A stretch of DNA of 64,000 nucleotides, from contig JARHVA010002127.1 of assembly GCA_037957365.1 (NCBI GenBank), positions 1,735,001 through 1,799,000 on the forward strand. The letters run 5' to 3'. The notes under the pieces are model-generated. The model saw only the letters and a program-made list of their open reading frames with translations. It was not told the DNA's origin and searched no databases. Position 1 is the first letter of the stretch. Each line of letters starts with the position of its first letter. Of the stretch, positions 1-11,290 are shown piece by piece. The translations under genes and the position numbers were made by a program. This stretch comes from Torreya grandis. Taxonomy: Eukaryota > Streptophyta > Pinopsida > Cupressales > Taxaceae.

Positions 1-640
1 TTCTAGTCAGGAGTCTATAGCCTTAATAGAGTTTACTTGAATCACTCTCTTTCCATAAGTTTGTATGATTTGATCAGTTTTTTTAAACATAGATGGAAGG
101 AGGGTTGAAAACCACCATTGGCTAGGTGTATGTACAAGGAAAATTATTTTTATCAATATGTCCCTATCAAAATACATTCATTTCAATGTTTATTATCTCT
201 CATCTAACTTTTAATGTGTAAGAGTGCAGTTTATCTTTGAAAACTAAAAGACTTTATAAAATTTGCATGAGTATATCAGAGCAAATTTCAAAGACCTAGT
301 GAATTTATTCAATTCAGATAAAAACTTGATTTTAGTCATAACACATACCTTAATTTATGATATCCTAAGTACTACAAGAACAAATCTTGATGAATATCAG
401 TTGTGTACCTCTTCTACCCCTTTTTTTTTAGAGGTATTTTCATGATTCCAGTATAATAAATTGATCATATTGTTCTAAAACTTAAGCAACTAGTTTAGAA
501 AGCAACACAACTAACTATGAAAGTAAATGCTAAAAAGATGAAACTAATCTAGAAAAACTTAGAAAGATTAACCTAGGAAAGTAATAAATATATCTAAGAA
601 ATCAAATGATAGAAAGCAAGAAACTAATCTAGAAAGTAAA
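1..640. other. non-coding flank, nothing recognised
   Basis: No retroelement domain, RNA gene or clear repeat is visible on either strand. The right part (about 590-660) has a GAAACTAATCTA motif that also occurs near 32505, in the same place relative to the integrase end of relic D. It is therefore probably the 3' non-coding part of relic A. Any 3' LTR of A would lie here or further left, but I cannot delimit one. Confidence 0.4.
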
Positions 641-699
641 TAATCTAATCTACTCCTACTTCTATGGTTGAAGTCACAGTCATTCAGAGGTGTCTCCAG

Positions 700-1800
700 T
701 TAGAGTAGCCATGAAATAATATTTCAAAAAATACCCATTCATTAGAAAATAAAGATCATTACCTTAGAGGTCCCTTATGTGAAAAATTTGTTTACTAGGA
801 TCTCTTAGATTTGATATGACCCAATGCATAAAGGAGTTAACTTGTCATGCTCTCCTTTCTTTTCATATGCCTTATCCCATAAAATCACTAGGCCTAAAAT
901 TTTAAAAGCCTTGATTTTAGATATTTTAGTGAACCACCACTTGACAATGTCTTGGCACGTAATGTTTTTGTTCATGCATCCTCCCTCTAGACTAGCCCAA
1001 ACAACCTAGATTGAATCCTTTCATCTTCTCCCATATACTCTTACATGAATTGATATGTTGGTAGTTTGAAATTAATATGAAAAACTAGTTGATGTCCATA
1101 CACTAGTAAGAAAGGTGAATCCTTAAGGGCTTTCTTATGCCTTGTTCTATCTACCCATAGTGAATAATTCAATAATAGGTGCCATTATCTGGGTTTGTTT
1201 TGTGTTTATTTCTCGATAGCATCCATAAAATTCTTGTTAGTGGAATCAATAACCCCATTCCCTTATGTATAGTAACTCGAGGAAAACTTGATGATAATCT
1301 GATTACTATTGGCCCTCTTAGTAAATTGTATAGATTGAAATGATTGATCATTATCATAGACTAAAGAAATTGGAGTCCCAAATCGGGTCAGTATGTTTTT
1401 TTCTAGAAATTTAATCACATCTTGGACTATGGAATTATCTTTAGCCATGACCTCTATCCACCTAGTGAAATAATCAATAATTGTTAAAACAAAATTGTGT
1501 CCTACTGAAGAGATTGGATTAGTTATAGCAATGAAGTTGAGAACACATTGAGCAAAGGGCATCATTTGATCATAAGATGTAGTGACATAGTATCATGTAC
1601 TTCCCTTTTTATAAATACTTGACATTCATAGCATGTTATGACATGATTATGGGCATCCTTGAAAATGGTAAAACAATAGTATCCCATCCTTAGGATTTTG
1701 TGAGCTGTGACATTTCTAGAAGGATGTCCACTACCTATCTTCTAATGTAAATTATCTAGGATGTCTATAGCTCTTATCTTAAGACACACCTCAAGTAGAT
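700..1800 (-). pseudogene. Relic A integrase (H2C2, rve core, GPY/F-like tail)
   Basis: Integrase joins element cDNA to the host chromosome. Reading from the right, an H2C2 zinc-finger relic (GSGHPSRN, then CYEC) lies at about 1640-1760. The catalytic core follows at 1170-1565, with VGHNFVLTIIDYFTRW carrying the first Asp and SLVYDNDQSF the second. The expected third residue is Asp instead of Glu: the segment reads GNGVIDSTNKN where other copies have an E-S-T-N-K-N arrangement. The C-terminal GPY/F-like module remains at about 700-1050 (FRPSDF, FHIRDL, NGYFLKYYF). Frameshifts and stops make it non-functional. It is the 3'-most gene of relic A. Confidence 0.8.
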
Positions 1801-1989
1801 GCCATCATAATTCTTCCTATACAAAATTTCTTTTTTAATAATGTAATGTGATGATGTGAGCCTAAGGGCTCACATTTTTTATTTTTTTAACTAAAGGGGA
1901 CATGTACCTATGAGTAGGTAGTGGATGATGTGGGCATACTAGTCACCACCAACTATCTTGTTTCATTGATCTACTCAATGTGAATACGC

Positions 1990-2420
1990 GGATCCACTTT
2001 AGTCATGAGGTAGATGATTCCATGGCCTCATACCATCTTGGTGGGTCTAATTTCAAGATCAAACTCTTGTAATTTAGCCATCCATTTATCACTTATCTCT
2101 CCTAATTCATTTTGGCAAAGTGTGAGCTTGATAAATAGGTCTATAATGATGACATACATCTTGTTTCAAAGAATATGTTGCCTAAATTTATTCACTGATT
2201 TGATCAAGGCATATATTTAGGTATCCATAATTGAATATTTCAATTTTGAATCTTTTAGATTATTACTCATGAAGACAATTAGATGTTCACTATCATCTAC
2301 TTTTTGGTGAGGACTGTTACTATAGTGTGCTATGAAGTAAATGAGTATAGAAAGAAATACTTAGTAAAATCAAAACTAATTAAAACTTGATCTTGAACAA
2401 TGGCAGTCTTAATATTATGA
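1990..2420 (-). pseudogene. Relic A ordinary (gypsy) RNase H remnant
   Basis: This segment follows RT, where the native RNase H domain of Ty3/gypsy sits. The opening strand reads FFLYSFTS, a stop, then HTIVTVL. Where active domains have D-A-S, this copy has F-T-S, so the first catalytic Asp is missing. Several stops follow. The same position is Tyr in elements B and C and Cys in D, so the loss looks ancestral rather than random decay of one copy. Weak similarity beyond the first strand limits confidence. Confidence 0.6.
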
Positions 2421-2459
2421 AACACTTTTTTAACTTCAGTTGTCCATTCTATTTTATCA

Positions 2460-3200
2460 TCCTACTTCAACATTGATTTTAGTGGCTTGATAATCTCTAT
2501 AAATCTAGAAATGATTTTTTTTCACAAATTTTATCTTGCCAAATAAATACTTTAGTTCTTTCTTATTTTTAGGAGGAATTATTTTTGAAATGGCTTGGAT
2601 TTGTTTTGTGTCAATGTAAATCCCATCTTTGGTAATGATGTGGCCTAGCTATTTTCCCTCTATAACTTCAAAGATGTTTTTATTTAGATTTAAAGACACT
2701 CCATATCTTCTACATCTATCAAATATTTTATGTAGATGATATGCATGATCAACTCTATTCTTTAAAAAATTATGGGATCATCCATGTAAATGATGATGCA
2801 TTTACCAAAAAGCCCTTGAAAAGTGAAGTCTATGGCATGCTGGAAGGTTATTCCTACATTAATTAGGCTGAAAGACATCCTTTTATATGAAAAGGTTTCC
2901 CATTTGGTGGTAAAATTAGTTTTCATTTGATCCTCTACTTCTACTAATACTTGATTGTAACCTGAAAATATATATAGAAATTAAATCATTTCAGACCCAC
3001 TAAACATAAAAATTACTTCATCTAAGGAGGGAAAATGATAATTATCCTTTTCTAATGCTCTATTCAGTTTTATAAAGTCAATGCATGACCTGATTTCTCC
3101 ATTCTTTTTTCTGATAGGCACTAAGTTAGCAACCTAAGTGGAATTCCTGATTAGAAATACAATTTTAGATTCCAATAAATTTTGAACTTTTGTATGGATG
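2460..3200 (-). pseudogene. Relic A reverse transcriptase
   Basis: The RT palm and fingers are readable in the order LVPIRKKNGEIRSCIDF, LNRALEKDNYHFPSLDEV, SGYNQVLVEVEDQMKTNF, FSYKRMSFSLINVG and then IIIYMDDPIIF. The YMDD catalytic box is intact on the minus strand near 2775. The thumb follows with a GKLL-type segment and further stops. It lies between aRNH (right) and the ordinary RNase H (left). Stops, for example in the segment after YMDDPIIF, make it a pseudogene. Confidence 0.85.
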
Positions 3201-3759
3201 AGGGGATCTAAAATTGGATTCATTGGCTTTTAAAGTTAACTAAAAGGCTTGTGTTCTAGCTTCAAAGGGATAGTATGTGTGATGATTATTGGATCAAAGA
3301 TTTTTAAATCCTCATATGTCTAAGCTATCACATCTTTGTATTCTATCAACATATCTTTAAATTTTTGTTTCTCACTTTTAGTGTAACTCAAGCTAATATT
3401 GACAGAATAAGGATGTTCATTAGTTCCTAAATTATCTTTAATGAATTTGGATTATTCATTTTAAACTTTTTATTATTTTAATCTTGCATATCCATGTCAA
3501 AAAATTTCTCTAATGATACCAATCCCATAGGTATACGATTCTCTTTTAGCTATAATATGCCATCTTCTCCTGAATCTTATGTGTTCATAGGATAAAAATC
3601 CTTTTCATCTATTATTTGAGAGTTAAAGGCTCTAGAAATATTCATAAACTATATGATATGTTGATCATCATCAAACACCTAAATTTTTTCCACATTGTTT
3701 AGGATAGAGGGAAAATGAACCAACTACACAAAACTTATGCATTTTAGATTATTGGAGTG

Positions 3760-4330
3760 GTGCTAAATTAGCAACTAAATTAGCCAGAAAATATGTTATA
3801 TAATTTTATTCTCTTGAGATAGCCTTGATGTTAAATGCTTCTAATAGATCAATCAAATCCTAGGCCTTATGATTATTATTTTTTAAGTATGAGAGTATAC
3901 ATCGATATTTAATCTCGATCTGATTGAAAACTAGCTCTAAATCACCAAATATCAATAATTACTTGACATTGTGTTTTAGTGCAATTTATAAGCCCATAAT
4001 CATAACTTCATACTTAGCTCAATTTTTGGTATAAGGCAATTGTGGAATGCATGTAATGATATATTGTATCCCATATGGATCAATCAAAGCTAGGTTGATT
4101 TCAAGGCCTTGATTATATCTAGCTCCATCAAAATGAAAGGTTCACAATTGTGAAAGAACTTCAAATTCTTGTTCATGAGGTTCATGGTTTATATTAAATG
4201 TATAAACACCTGCATGTGATGATGTGAAGTTGACCATCTCATTTTTAGAATTATATTCCATAATTAGGTACTTCATATTCAATTCTCAGTCAACTCTAAT
4301 ATGATTGGTAACTCCTTTCCAAGGTAGTAA
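3760..4330 (-). pseudogene. Relic A archaeal-like RNase H (aRNH) upstream of RT
   Basis: An RVT_3/aRNH-type fold is readable from right to left: PWKGVTNHIRVD and MKYLIMEYN lead into FHFDGARYNQG (first Asp present, near 4122-4150). Next comes AKYEVMIMGL, where the usual catalytic Glu of the A-E-Y motif is Lys, then LLIFGDLELVFNQIE with the next Asp present. It sits between protease (4472-4807) and RT (2460-3200). That is not the order I know for angiosperm Tat elements. The same order recurs in B, C and D. Stops and the Glu-to-Lys change show decay. Confidence 0.75.
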
Positions 4331-4414
4331 CATATGTGATAAATCTATTTCCATGTATCCATTCAATGTCTTTGACCAATCCTAGTTTAATAGTAAACCA
4401 TAAGTTTCAGTAAT

Positions 4415-4435
4415 ACACACACACACACACACACA
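4415..4435. repeat. (AC)n microsatellite
   Basis: A perfect AC dinucleotide run of about 21 bases lies in the decayed spacer between protease and aRNH of relic A. It presumably arose after the element lost function. Confidence 0.95.
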
Positions 4436-4471
4436 TGGATATGAAGCTAGTTACATGTGAACATTTAGTAA

Positions 4472-4807
4472 CTACCCAACCAATAGGACTGTAGTCTTAT
4501 CCAACTGGAACACTATCCTCTTGGAATCATTTGGAGTCAACCCTAACTTGTTGCAAATAGCTATAGGCATGACATTGGATAAATCACTTAAGTATACTAA
4601 ATAATTATGCACATTTTTGCCAAAAATTATGAAATTTAATAGAAAATGTGGTACCTCATATTTGTATTGATGAAAAACTACATTAGTATGTGTAGCTTTA
4701 GACATCTTAGTAGATAGCTTACTATTCATCGTTTTCAATAACAATTCTCTTTGATAGATAATTTGAGATAATGCATGAAGAGTGATGTTTGCCTTAATTT
4801 TATTCAT
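4472..4807 (-). pseudogene. Relic A retropepsin-like protease
   Basis: An open frame of 111 residues matches the protease region of this element group. It ends with NVMPIAICNKLGLTP, then IVFQLDKTTVLLVG, matching NVMPTKVAKSLGLTL in element C. The active-site box reads NYLVYLSDLSN where C has NYIIDSGALDN, so the catalytic Asp is now Tyr and the D-S-G triad is lost. Protease would process the gag-pol polyprotein. Here it is dead. It lies directly after gag and before aRNH. Confidence 0.75.
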
Positions 4808-4849
4808 AACCTCAACTATGTGTATTCATTTTATTATGTGGATCAATAA

Positions 4850-5808
4850 CTTGTTGCTGATCATTTAACTTTAGAGGGCGATTGCACTATTATTTCGTGG
4901 CATGGAAGTCATGAGAGGTTTTTGGCATTTGCTTCTTAGTTTGTAACTATTTATTTGGTACTGATGAAAAACATGGATCTTATCTATATTCTCTTTTGTA
5001 TCATCTCATCATCAACTTGGAATGGAAATTTATATGCCTCAAACATCATTATAGTACTAGAGGGATTTAAAGTAGTGGAGGATTATGGATGTGCATTATT
5101 TGGAGAGGTTTCATACCTATCCATTTCCTTCTAGAAGATATCAAAATTAATACAAAATTATATATAGGAAAAATCACCATGTTGTGTTGTATTATAAACT
5201 TAACACCAATTAGGTATTGTTGCTTCCAAGATATCTATTTTAGATAACTTATTAGGTGGTTATTATTCTGCATTATTTCTAGATTGGTTGAAAGGTCTAT
5301 TATACCTCTAGAATGTGGAGCTCTGATTGGTATTTTTTTCCATGGTGTTTTTTGTTCACTTTTGTATGCTTAAGAACTCATTTCTTAGATTTTGTTCCAT
5401 CCACTAGATAGCATCCAATTCTTTTTTTTTTATAATTATAAGTAGTACCATGTGTGGTAACAACATTAACTAGTATAAGATACTAATTTTGATTTTGTTG
5501 ATTAGGTGCAGACATATGATTATTCAAAAAGCTAAGGTTATGGTTAGGTGGAACATGGGCTAAAGGAAATTGTGTATAAACTTGGTTCTGATTATGATCC
5601 ATAACATTATAATTAGCATTTGGAATAGGATTGAGGGATATCAAGTTAGGATTAATATTAGGCAAGGCCAAAGCTTGCAACTGGGAATTTATCTTCTTGT
5701 CAATATTGATAGCTTCATCATAGGCCAATGGTAGTGAAACAATATTAGGTGATCTACAGAGGATGAACAATATCATAGAGTCCAAGGAATTATTGTACAT
5801 TTGGTGTA
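4850..5808 (-). pseudogene. Relic A gag, C-terminal part
   Basis: On the minus strand MYNNSLDSMILFILCRS and then YDEAINIDKKINSQLQAL align by eye with the end of the gag domain of element B (NSDISVMI, then DAYEVVIR). After this comes an Asn/Gln/Pro-rich linker (HNQNQVYTQF, SAPNQQNQN). I see no CCHC zinc knuckle. The N-terminal gag is not recognisable beyond about 5808, so the element is truncated or interrupted there. Confidence is moderate because the match is short. Confidence 0.6.
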
Positions 5809-5889
5809 AAAATTAAATATGGGGATAAATACATTAAAAATACATTACTTATCCCACTTATATTTACCAAAATAGAGGAAAAAGAGTTA

Positions 5890-6190
5890 GGAATACTTAC
5901 CTTGAAGATGAACTCATCAAGGCTCAATCTCTCCCTTGACCAATGGTGCTTTACAAGAGGTTGTTTTGGTTCATAAGGATCACAAAGATAGGTCAAATAT
6001 AAGATATAAGACTTATCTTATGCATCCAAGACATTTACACAAGACAAGATTCTTCTCTCCAAGTGTAAACCCTAAGCAATGACTCTTCAAGTAGAATGGT
6101 GAAAGAGAAGATTGTAAAGAAGCACACATGAATGATTATCTCTATCTCTCTCTAATGAAAATGGGGTGAAGGATGTGTTTATATAGCCAG
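5890..6190 (-). promoter_or_regulatory. Possible minus-strand TATA promoter, leader and 5' splice site
   Basis: The minus strand has TATATAAA (plus 6178-6185), then a GA/CT-rich leader. About 280 bases downstream is a donor-like CTTCAAG then GTAAGTATT, with the junction near plus 5901. Between them a short frame reads HHWSRERLSLDEFIFK up to the donor. This could be the start of a gene or, more likely here, part of a retroelement LTR and leader. No downstream exon was found. Confidence 0.3.
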
Positions 6191-8590
6191 ATCTAAACCT
6201 AAACCCTTCCAAAGTTTTAGCCAAAATAGTTAGCCCAATCAACCTAGTTGTTTAAGAAATAAAAATGTTAGATCCTAAACTAAGTTGTCTAGGCCTAGTC
6301 CTATAACATGCTTATTTCTCAATAGGATTGGCCCATTTGACTGTGTTTAGAGGATGACCAAAAGAGGTTTTGGCTTAGGTAGGGGCTATTTGAAGTGGTG
6401 AATTTATTGGAGGATCATGTAAGGGAAGTTTCAAATCTTAGGGAAACATATAGAAGACACTTGTGTTGGTTTTAAGTGGTGTTATAGGGAACACCAATTT
6501 TGAGAAGCACCAATGGTCTGCCCACCCCTTACTTAATGCACCCTTTAAGGCCTACACTCAAAGAGATTGAGAATCAATAGGTTCCTTCAAGAGAGAAATC
6601 ATCAATAATTGATAAAGTTTAAAAATATTATGTATATACATATGACCCATTCAAAGCTCATCACATGTCATGTAGTTACAACATGATATGGTGCTTCGAG
6701 AAAAGAACATAACAACACACAACACTAAGTTAAATAAATTATAGTAATTTAAATCATAAAATAACTAAAATTAAATGACTAAAATGAAATAAATGAAATT
6801 AATAAGTAATATATGTGTATCTTGAATTACCTTTATCATTGAATGGTTGTCTAATGTGTTTGTAGTTATGATCATGGAGGGCTAGCGACTGCTTTGGACA
6901 AACCCTAAGGATACAAAACTAAAGAGCAAAGATAAATAATCACAAGAAATTCAAGATAACTAAAATGTGTAGGCATGATGTACTTGGAAATTTGGTAAGG
7001 TAGGGTGATAAATGCTAATTTAGGACTAAATAGAGTAAATCAGGTAACCGAAAAGCCAAGGCTACTAAATGACTGAAAAACTCAAATAAATGTACCTTAA
7101 GTAAGAAAGGTAATAAATAAAGTAAAACTAAGGATACATGAAAAAATAAAATCTAACATCAATGTGAAAGTAATAATAATCCTTAAATAAATATGGACAA
7201 GAAATGGTAAAAAAACATTGAAGAGTGAGCAGTAACAATCCCTACTCAATAATCAATGGAAAAAGTACATGAAAGCGAAACAACATTGATGAGTGAGAAG
7301 TAAATAAAAACGCACTCAACAATGGAAAAAGTAAAAAACTATATAAATGAATGTAGTTTTCCAAAAAAATAAATGATAATGACCTTTTTTCAAATGAAAC
7401 CAAGGAAATTCTATAAATGTAAAACAATGGTGTAAAGAAAATAATCCATAGTCACTCAAGCATACTATTTTATTCTAAAGATAGATAAAAATGAAACAAA
7501 GTAGTGCTAACATGTTTTAAGATGTGAATAAGAGGAAAATAGAAGTGGGGAAAAAAATTTAGAATCAAACTTTCCTATCAAGGGGGGAATCAAATGGGTG
7601 GGGGTAAATGTAGGAAAAATCAAGGTAAATAGACTCTTTATTGAAGTCAAGACACTAAAATTAAGTTTGTTAAAATAAGAGGATTTTTGAAATTAATGAA
7701 TCTAAAGAATTTATCCTAACCACACAAATCTTGGGTTATCAAATGAAGTGTGAATATCATCATATAAAGGCTATATGCATGAAAATTAAAATAGACCTAC
7801 CTTCCCATAAGATGTTCCCCATTCCTCAAGACTCCTTATAGAATCATCAATCTACTATGAATATTGGGTACTTGTGTGAAAAATTAGGTATCACTGTATA
7901 TTTTTAATTTTTCTATCTCAATCTACTGGCCTACCACACCCCAATGGACCTCAGCTCTATTATGAGTCCAAATGTGGAGTTTGAGCTTCAATTTGAGATA
8001 TGAGATGTGCTATGAATCACATATTTTGGTGTGATGTTGAATTTTATATTTTTATATTGCTTTTTTATCATTGAATTTTATTTTAAATGATTTGAATTTT
8101 AATATTTTTATGCCTTTTTCTATTCCTCCTCTATATGGATTCATAGAACCAAACATGGGTGCTAAAAATGACTATCATTTGAAAACTTTGGACTTGGTAC
8201 CAACACATATCAAAATTGCTCAATATAAGGTAGAATTCTCCCTTGAAGGAAAACTATCACACACTTTAAATGCAAATCACAACCTTAGACCACTCCTTTG
8301 AAGGATGGTTGAGTAAAGCATTTGTCAAAGCATAGTAATTTATTGAAAGCTTCCTGCATCAATCAACTTCCCCATCCCTCTAAGCAATTAAAAAATCACA
8401 ACAGACCCATTATCAAAATCAGAAAAGGCAAAATTAATTTAGAAGTGGTAATTAGCTTTCATAAGTAGACTAATCGCATCAATCAATCTACACTTTATAT
8501 GACATGGACTTGTTTATACTAGCTCTTTGGTAACCTATAGAAGAGGCATGCTAGTCTCACAAGAAGGTTCCATTTTTCATCCATCCCCAC
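6190..8590. other. AT-rich non-coding stretch
   Basis: There are no recognisable domains, RNA genes or paired repeats on either strand. Short ORFs here have no recognisable content. Confidence 0.5.
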
Positions 8591-8600
8591 TTTTTACACT

Positions 8601-8609
8601 CTATAAATA
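8601..8609 (+). promoter_or_regulatory. Possible TATA box, plus strand
   Basis: The stretch CTCTATAAATAAGG resembles a plant core promoter, but no gene or LTR could be assigned downstream. The following 300 bases are CT-rich with no recognised product. Confidence 0.2.
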
Positions 8610-8949
8610 AGGGATTTTGAGCTTACTTGACATTATATGATCAAGACACATTTTAAACCAACTAACGGATGCTAATGCAAAGCATTTGAAGGACTTCTAT
8701 TTGTAAGTTGATCGTACTTCAATCTTTTTTAGTCCTTGCCAAAGAAGAAGCATCATACCTTCTTTTTATTCTCTCATATCTACTTGTTGATACATTTGTT
8801 ACAACGTTTATCTCTTTATTATCCTATCTTCCTCACATTTAGTTTTCTAATACAACTTACTTTATGTGTCAACCACCTTCATCTAATCATATGCAACTCA
8901 TTAAAAACATTTAACAAAATATTTGTGTTTTATTATGTGTTGTGCCTTG

Positions 8950-9650
8950 TTTAAGTATTTTTCATCACAAGAACATCTTAACCATTGTAACAAACATAAA
9001 ATCATCACAACATTACCTTTTATCACATCATTCAATAACTCATCACATACAATCTACCTCAACATGTCTCTACTCACAATAACATCATAATCAACTCATC
9101 TAACCAACAGCACTAATTAATCATGAAACATCCATCACTGTTCAATCATACATCATCCACATATGCTATCCATGACATGCCTATCTAGGTAATAAAGCAA
9201 ATATTTTCCCACATGTCTAAAAAATCATCTCATCATAATAAAACATCATCATATCATAAACATCATGAATATCACATCACCTAATCATAACATTGTAATC
9301 AAACTACCATCTATCACATCCATAAGAACTATGATCTATTAACCCATAACCATGTCATGAACATAAATTACATCATTGTCATCCATCACCATAACAATAA
9401 TCACAAACATCATAGTCATGTCCAACTCAAAATACACATTATCATATCATAAATAACATTCATCAATAAATAAACATCATCATGGCCAAATCATCATGTG
9501 CCTAGCTAGGTGAGTACACATACACCATAACATCCTACATATACCATAATCAATATCCACCTTACCTAAACCATTCTACCCTCTCCTACCTACACTACCC
9601 CTCCACAATTTTACCCCCTCTATGACTTTCATCCCTAATTACACCCACCT
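8950..9650. other. G-poor, CAT-rich low-complexity tract
   Basis: For about 700 bases the plus strand is dominated by A, C and T, with irregular CATCA/ATCAT words. G is scarce, only a few per 60-base line. It ends at the start of the element F LTR. No gene is visible. It may be degenerate repeat or part of an older element. Confidence 0.6.
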
Positions 9651-9652
9651 AG

Positions 9653-10362
9653 TGTTAGTGGGATAGTATATATACAGGGTGTCATCAGAACTTAACAACA
9701 TGTTAGTAGTATACAAGGTGTCATCGTAGTATAATGACATGTTAGCCATCTAGTTGGTCAGTATACATGAGATATTTAGTCAACAACTATATTTCATGTG
9801 GAACAGATTGCATGGATTCAGATTTTTCTAACCATGGAAGCCTCTAATGAGGTTATATTTTTTGAAGATTCCAAACACAGTCTATTGTAATCATGTGCCT
9901 AAGATAGGGAAAGTGAATTATGTATATATGTAAGTTGTGAAGATTTGAGAGGGGTTAGACATTGAAGAATTAGATTTTGGACCCATGTACTAGAAACTTC
10001 TTATATAAGTACAATGTAATGAGTTGATCCCTATGTAATAATTATCAATTTATATGATTATGTAATTAAATTCATTCTATAACATTTCCATATACTTTTG
10101 TATTGTATATGATAATAGTTAACTATATATATAATATTTTATAAATATTTGGCTATCTAAATTATGTAATAGTTGATGAATTTATATTGCTAACTGAAAG
10201 GAAATCATATGAAAAGTGCACCAGTTTGCATATCTATGTTTTCTAGTAATTCTATTATAGGTCTTTAGGAATTTGTGTTTCTACCAAGTAATAACCTATT
10301 ACCTCTCTTATAGTTGTCCTCATAATTAGCAAGTTCTAGGAAACCATGAACCTCTGCTAACA
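9653..10362 (+). repeat. Element F 5' LTR
   Basis: A 710-base segment begins TGTTAG and ends CTAACA, perfect terminal inverted repeats of the TG...CA type. It contains TATATAAG at 10002-10009 and is followed after one base by a PBS-like sequence. A matching 3' copy was not seen, so the call rests on these internal signals. Confidence 0.65.
10002..10009 (+). promoter_or_regulatory. TATA box in element F LTR
   Basis: TATATAAG lies about 350 bases into the LTR, a usual place for the U3 promoter that starts genomic RNA at the U3/R border. Confidence 0.5.
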
Positions 10363-10363
10363 A

Positions 10364-10380
10364 TGGTGCTGTGAGTGTGG
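10364..10380 (+). other. Element F primer binding site (decayed)
   Basis: TGGTGCTGTGAGTGTGG starts one base after the LTR. Its first part fits the plant PBS TGGCGCCGT if two C-to-T changes are allowed. tRNA assignment is not secure. Confidence 0.45.
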
Positions 10381-10381
10381 A

Positions 10382-11290
10382 ACTGTTATGGGTTGTTAAA
10401 GAAAGGATATGCTCCAATGGCTACCAAGTCAGAGGGACTTGGAAGAATGGTGAGATTGGAAAATATTTGAGTTTACATAGAAAGAGGTGAGAAGGATTGG
10501 GTGCACTAAAAAGGAACTCATAGAGCATCATCTGTATAGTGATGTACATGAAATCTTCTAATGTGAATTTATGATCCTGCTTGCTGCATGGCTGGTGAGA
10601 TTAGAACATTTTTGTTTTCAAACTAGATTTGCATTTGAAATTTAATGGATTGATGATATAATTGAATATCTCGAGGTTGTTTGGACCCATGTGATTGATC
10701 ACTAGATACAAACCACTATAGATGGATATATAATGGAATTTGCAGTTCGTGGTTATATTTATTTTAATAAAACACAATATTTATTCATGCAGGGGACTAA
10801 ATGAAAGTTTATATAGCAAATACCAATTCTTATCAAGATTTTGATCATTAAAAAATCCATAGTTCCCTACCTATTCATGATGGATTAGTCTTTCAGTCAC
10901 TATGGGGATGTGTGTAATCAAGATGTGAGATGGTGTAGCGCTGATTGGGAAAGCTGGATAGTAGAAACTCGATGAGGAGACTAGATGAAAGATGAAAGGG
11001 AATGAAATAATCTTGTAGATATAGAGTGAGAACTATGACAATAAAAGAGGTGGAATATATCAGGGACTTCATGAGCAATTACAAGTAGAGGTAGAGGTAG
11101 AAGTAAGAGTAGAGGTTGAATAGCTGTAAGAGATTGAAAGAATGAGTTGATGAAAGGATAAGAGAGAAAAGAGTCGATGAGTGAGAAGAAGGACCCAAGA
11201 TTAATGAGATCTAATATCAAACAAATAATCAGGTAGAAGATGATGATAAAGGAAAAAACATAGAGGAAGGTAGTTTAATAGATGGTAGTA
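10382..11290 (+). other. Element F leader and possible gag start
   Basis: The leader runs between PBS and recognisable gag. An ATG at about 10419 opens MATKSEGLGRMVRLENI before a stop, a possible gag start. The rest is purine-rich (GAGGTAGAGGTAG-type words near 11085-11110) with no domain. Confidence 0.3.

Larger units (their letters stand above)
640..5808 (-). mobile_element. Relic A: decayed dual-RNase H Ty3/gypsy element (gag-PR-aRNH-RT-RNH-INT)
   Basis: Reading leftwards on the minus strand, pieces of gag, protease, an aRNH-type RNase H, reverse transcriptase, the ordinary RNase H and integrase follow in order with many stops and frameshifts. No LTR could be paired, so the ends are approximate. 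The right end is where recognisable gag stops. The family matches relic D (32570-36228): both carry a WKGV-type segment just ahead of aRNH, similar integrase ends and a similar 3' non-coding motif. The dual RNase H content suggests the Tat-like side of Ty3/gypsy; this is inference from domain content. Confidence 0.8.

Noticed and set aside
8071..8301. Plus-strand ORF of 76 codons
   Set aside because: No recognisable domain, promoter or repeat support. Expected by chance in AT-rich DNA.
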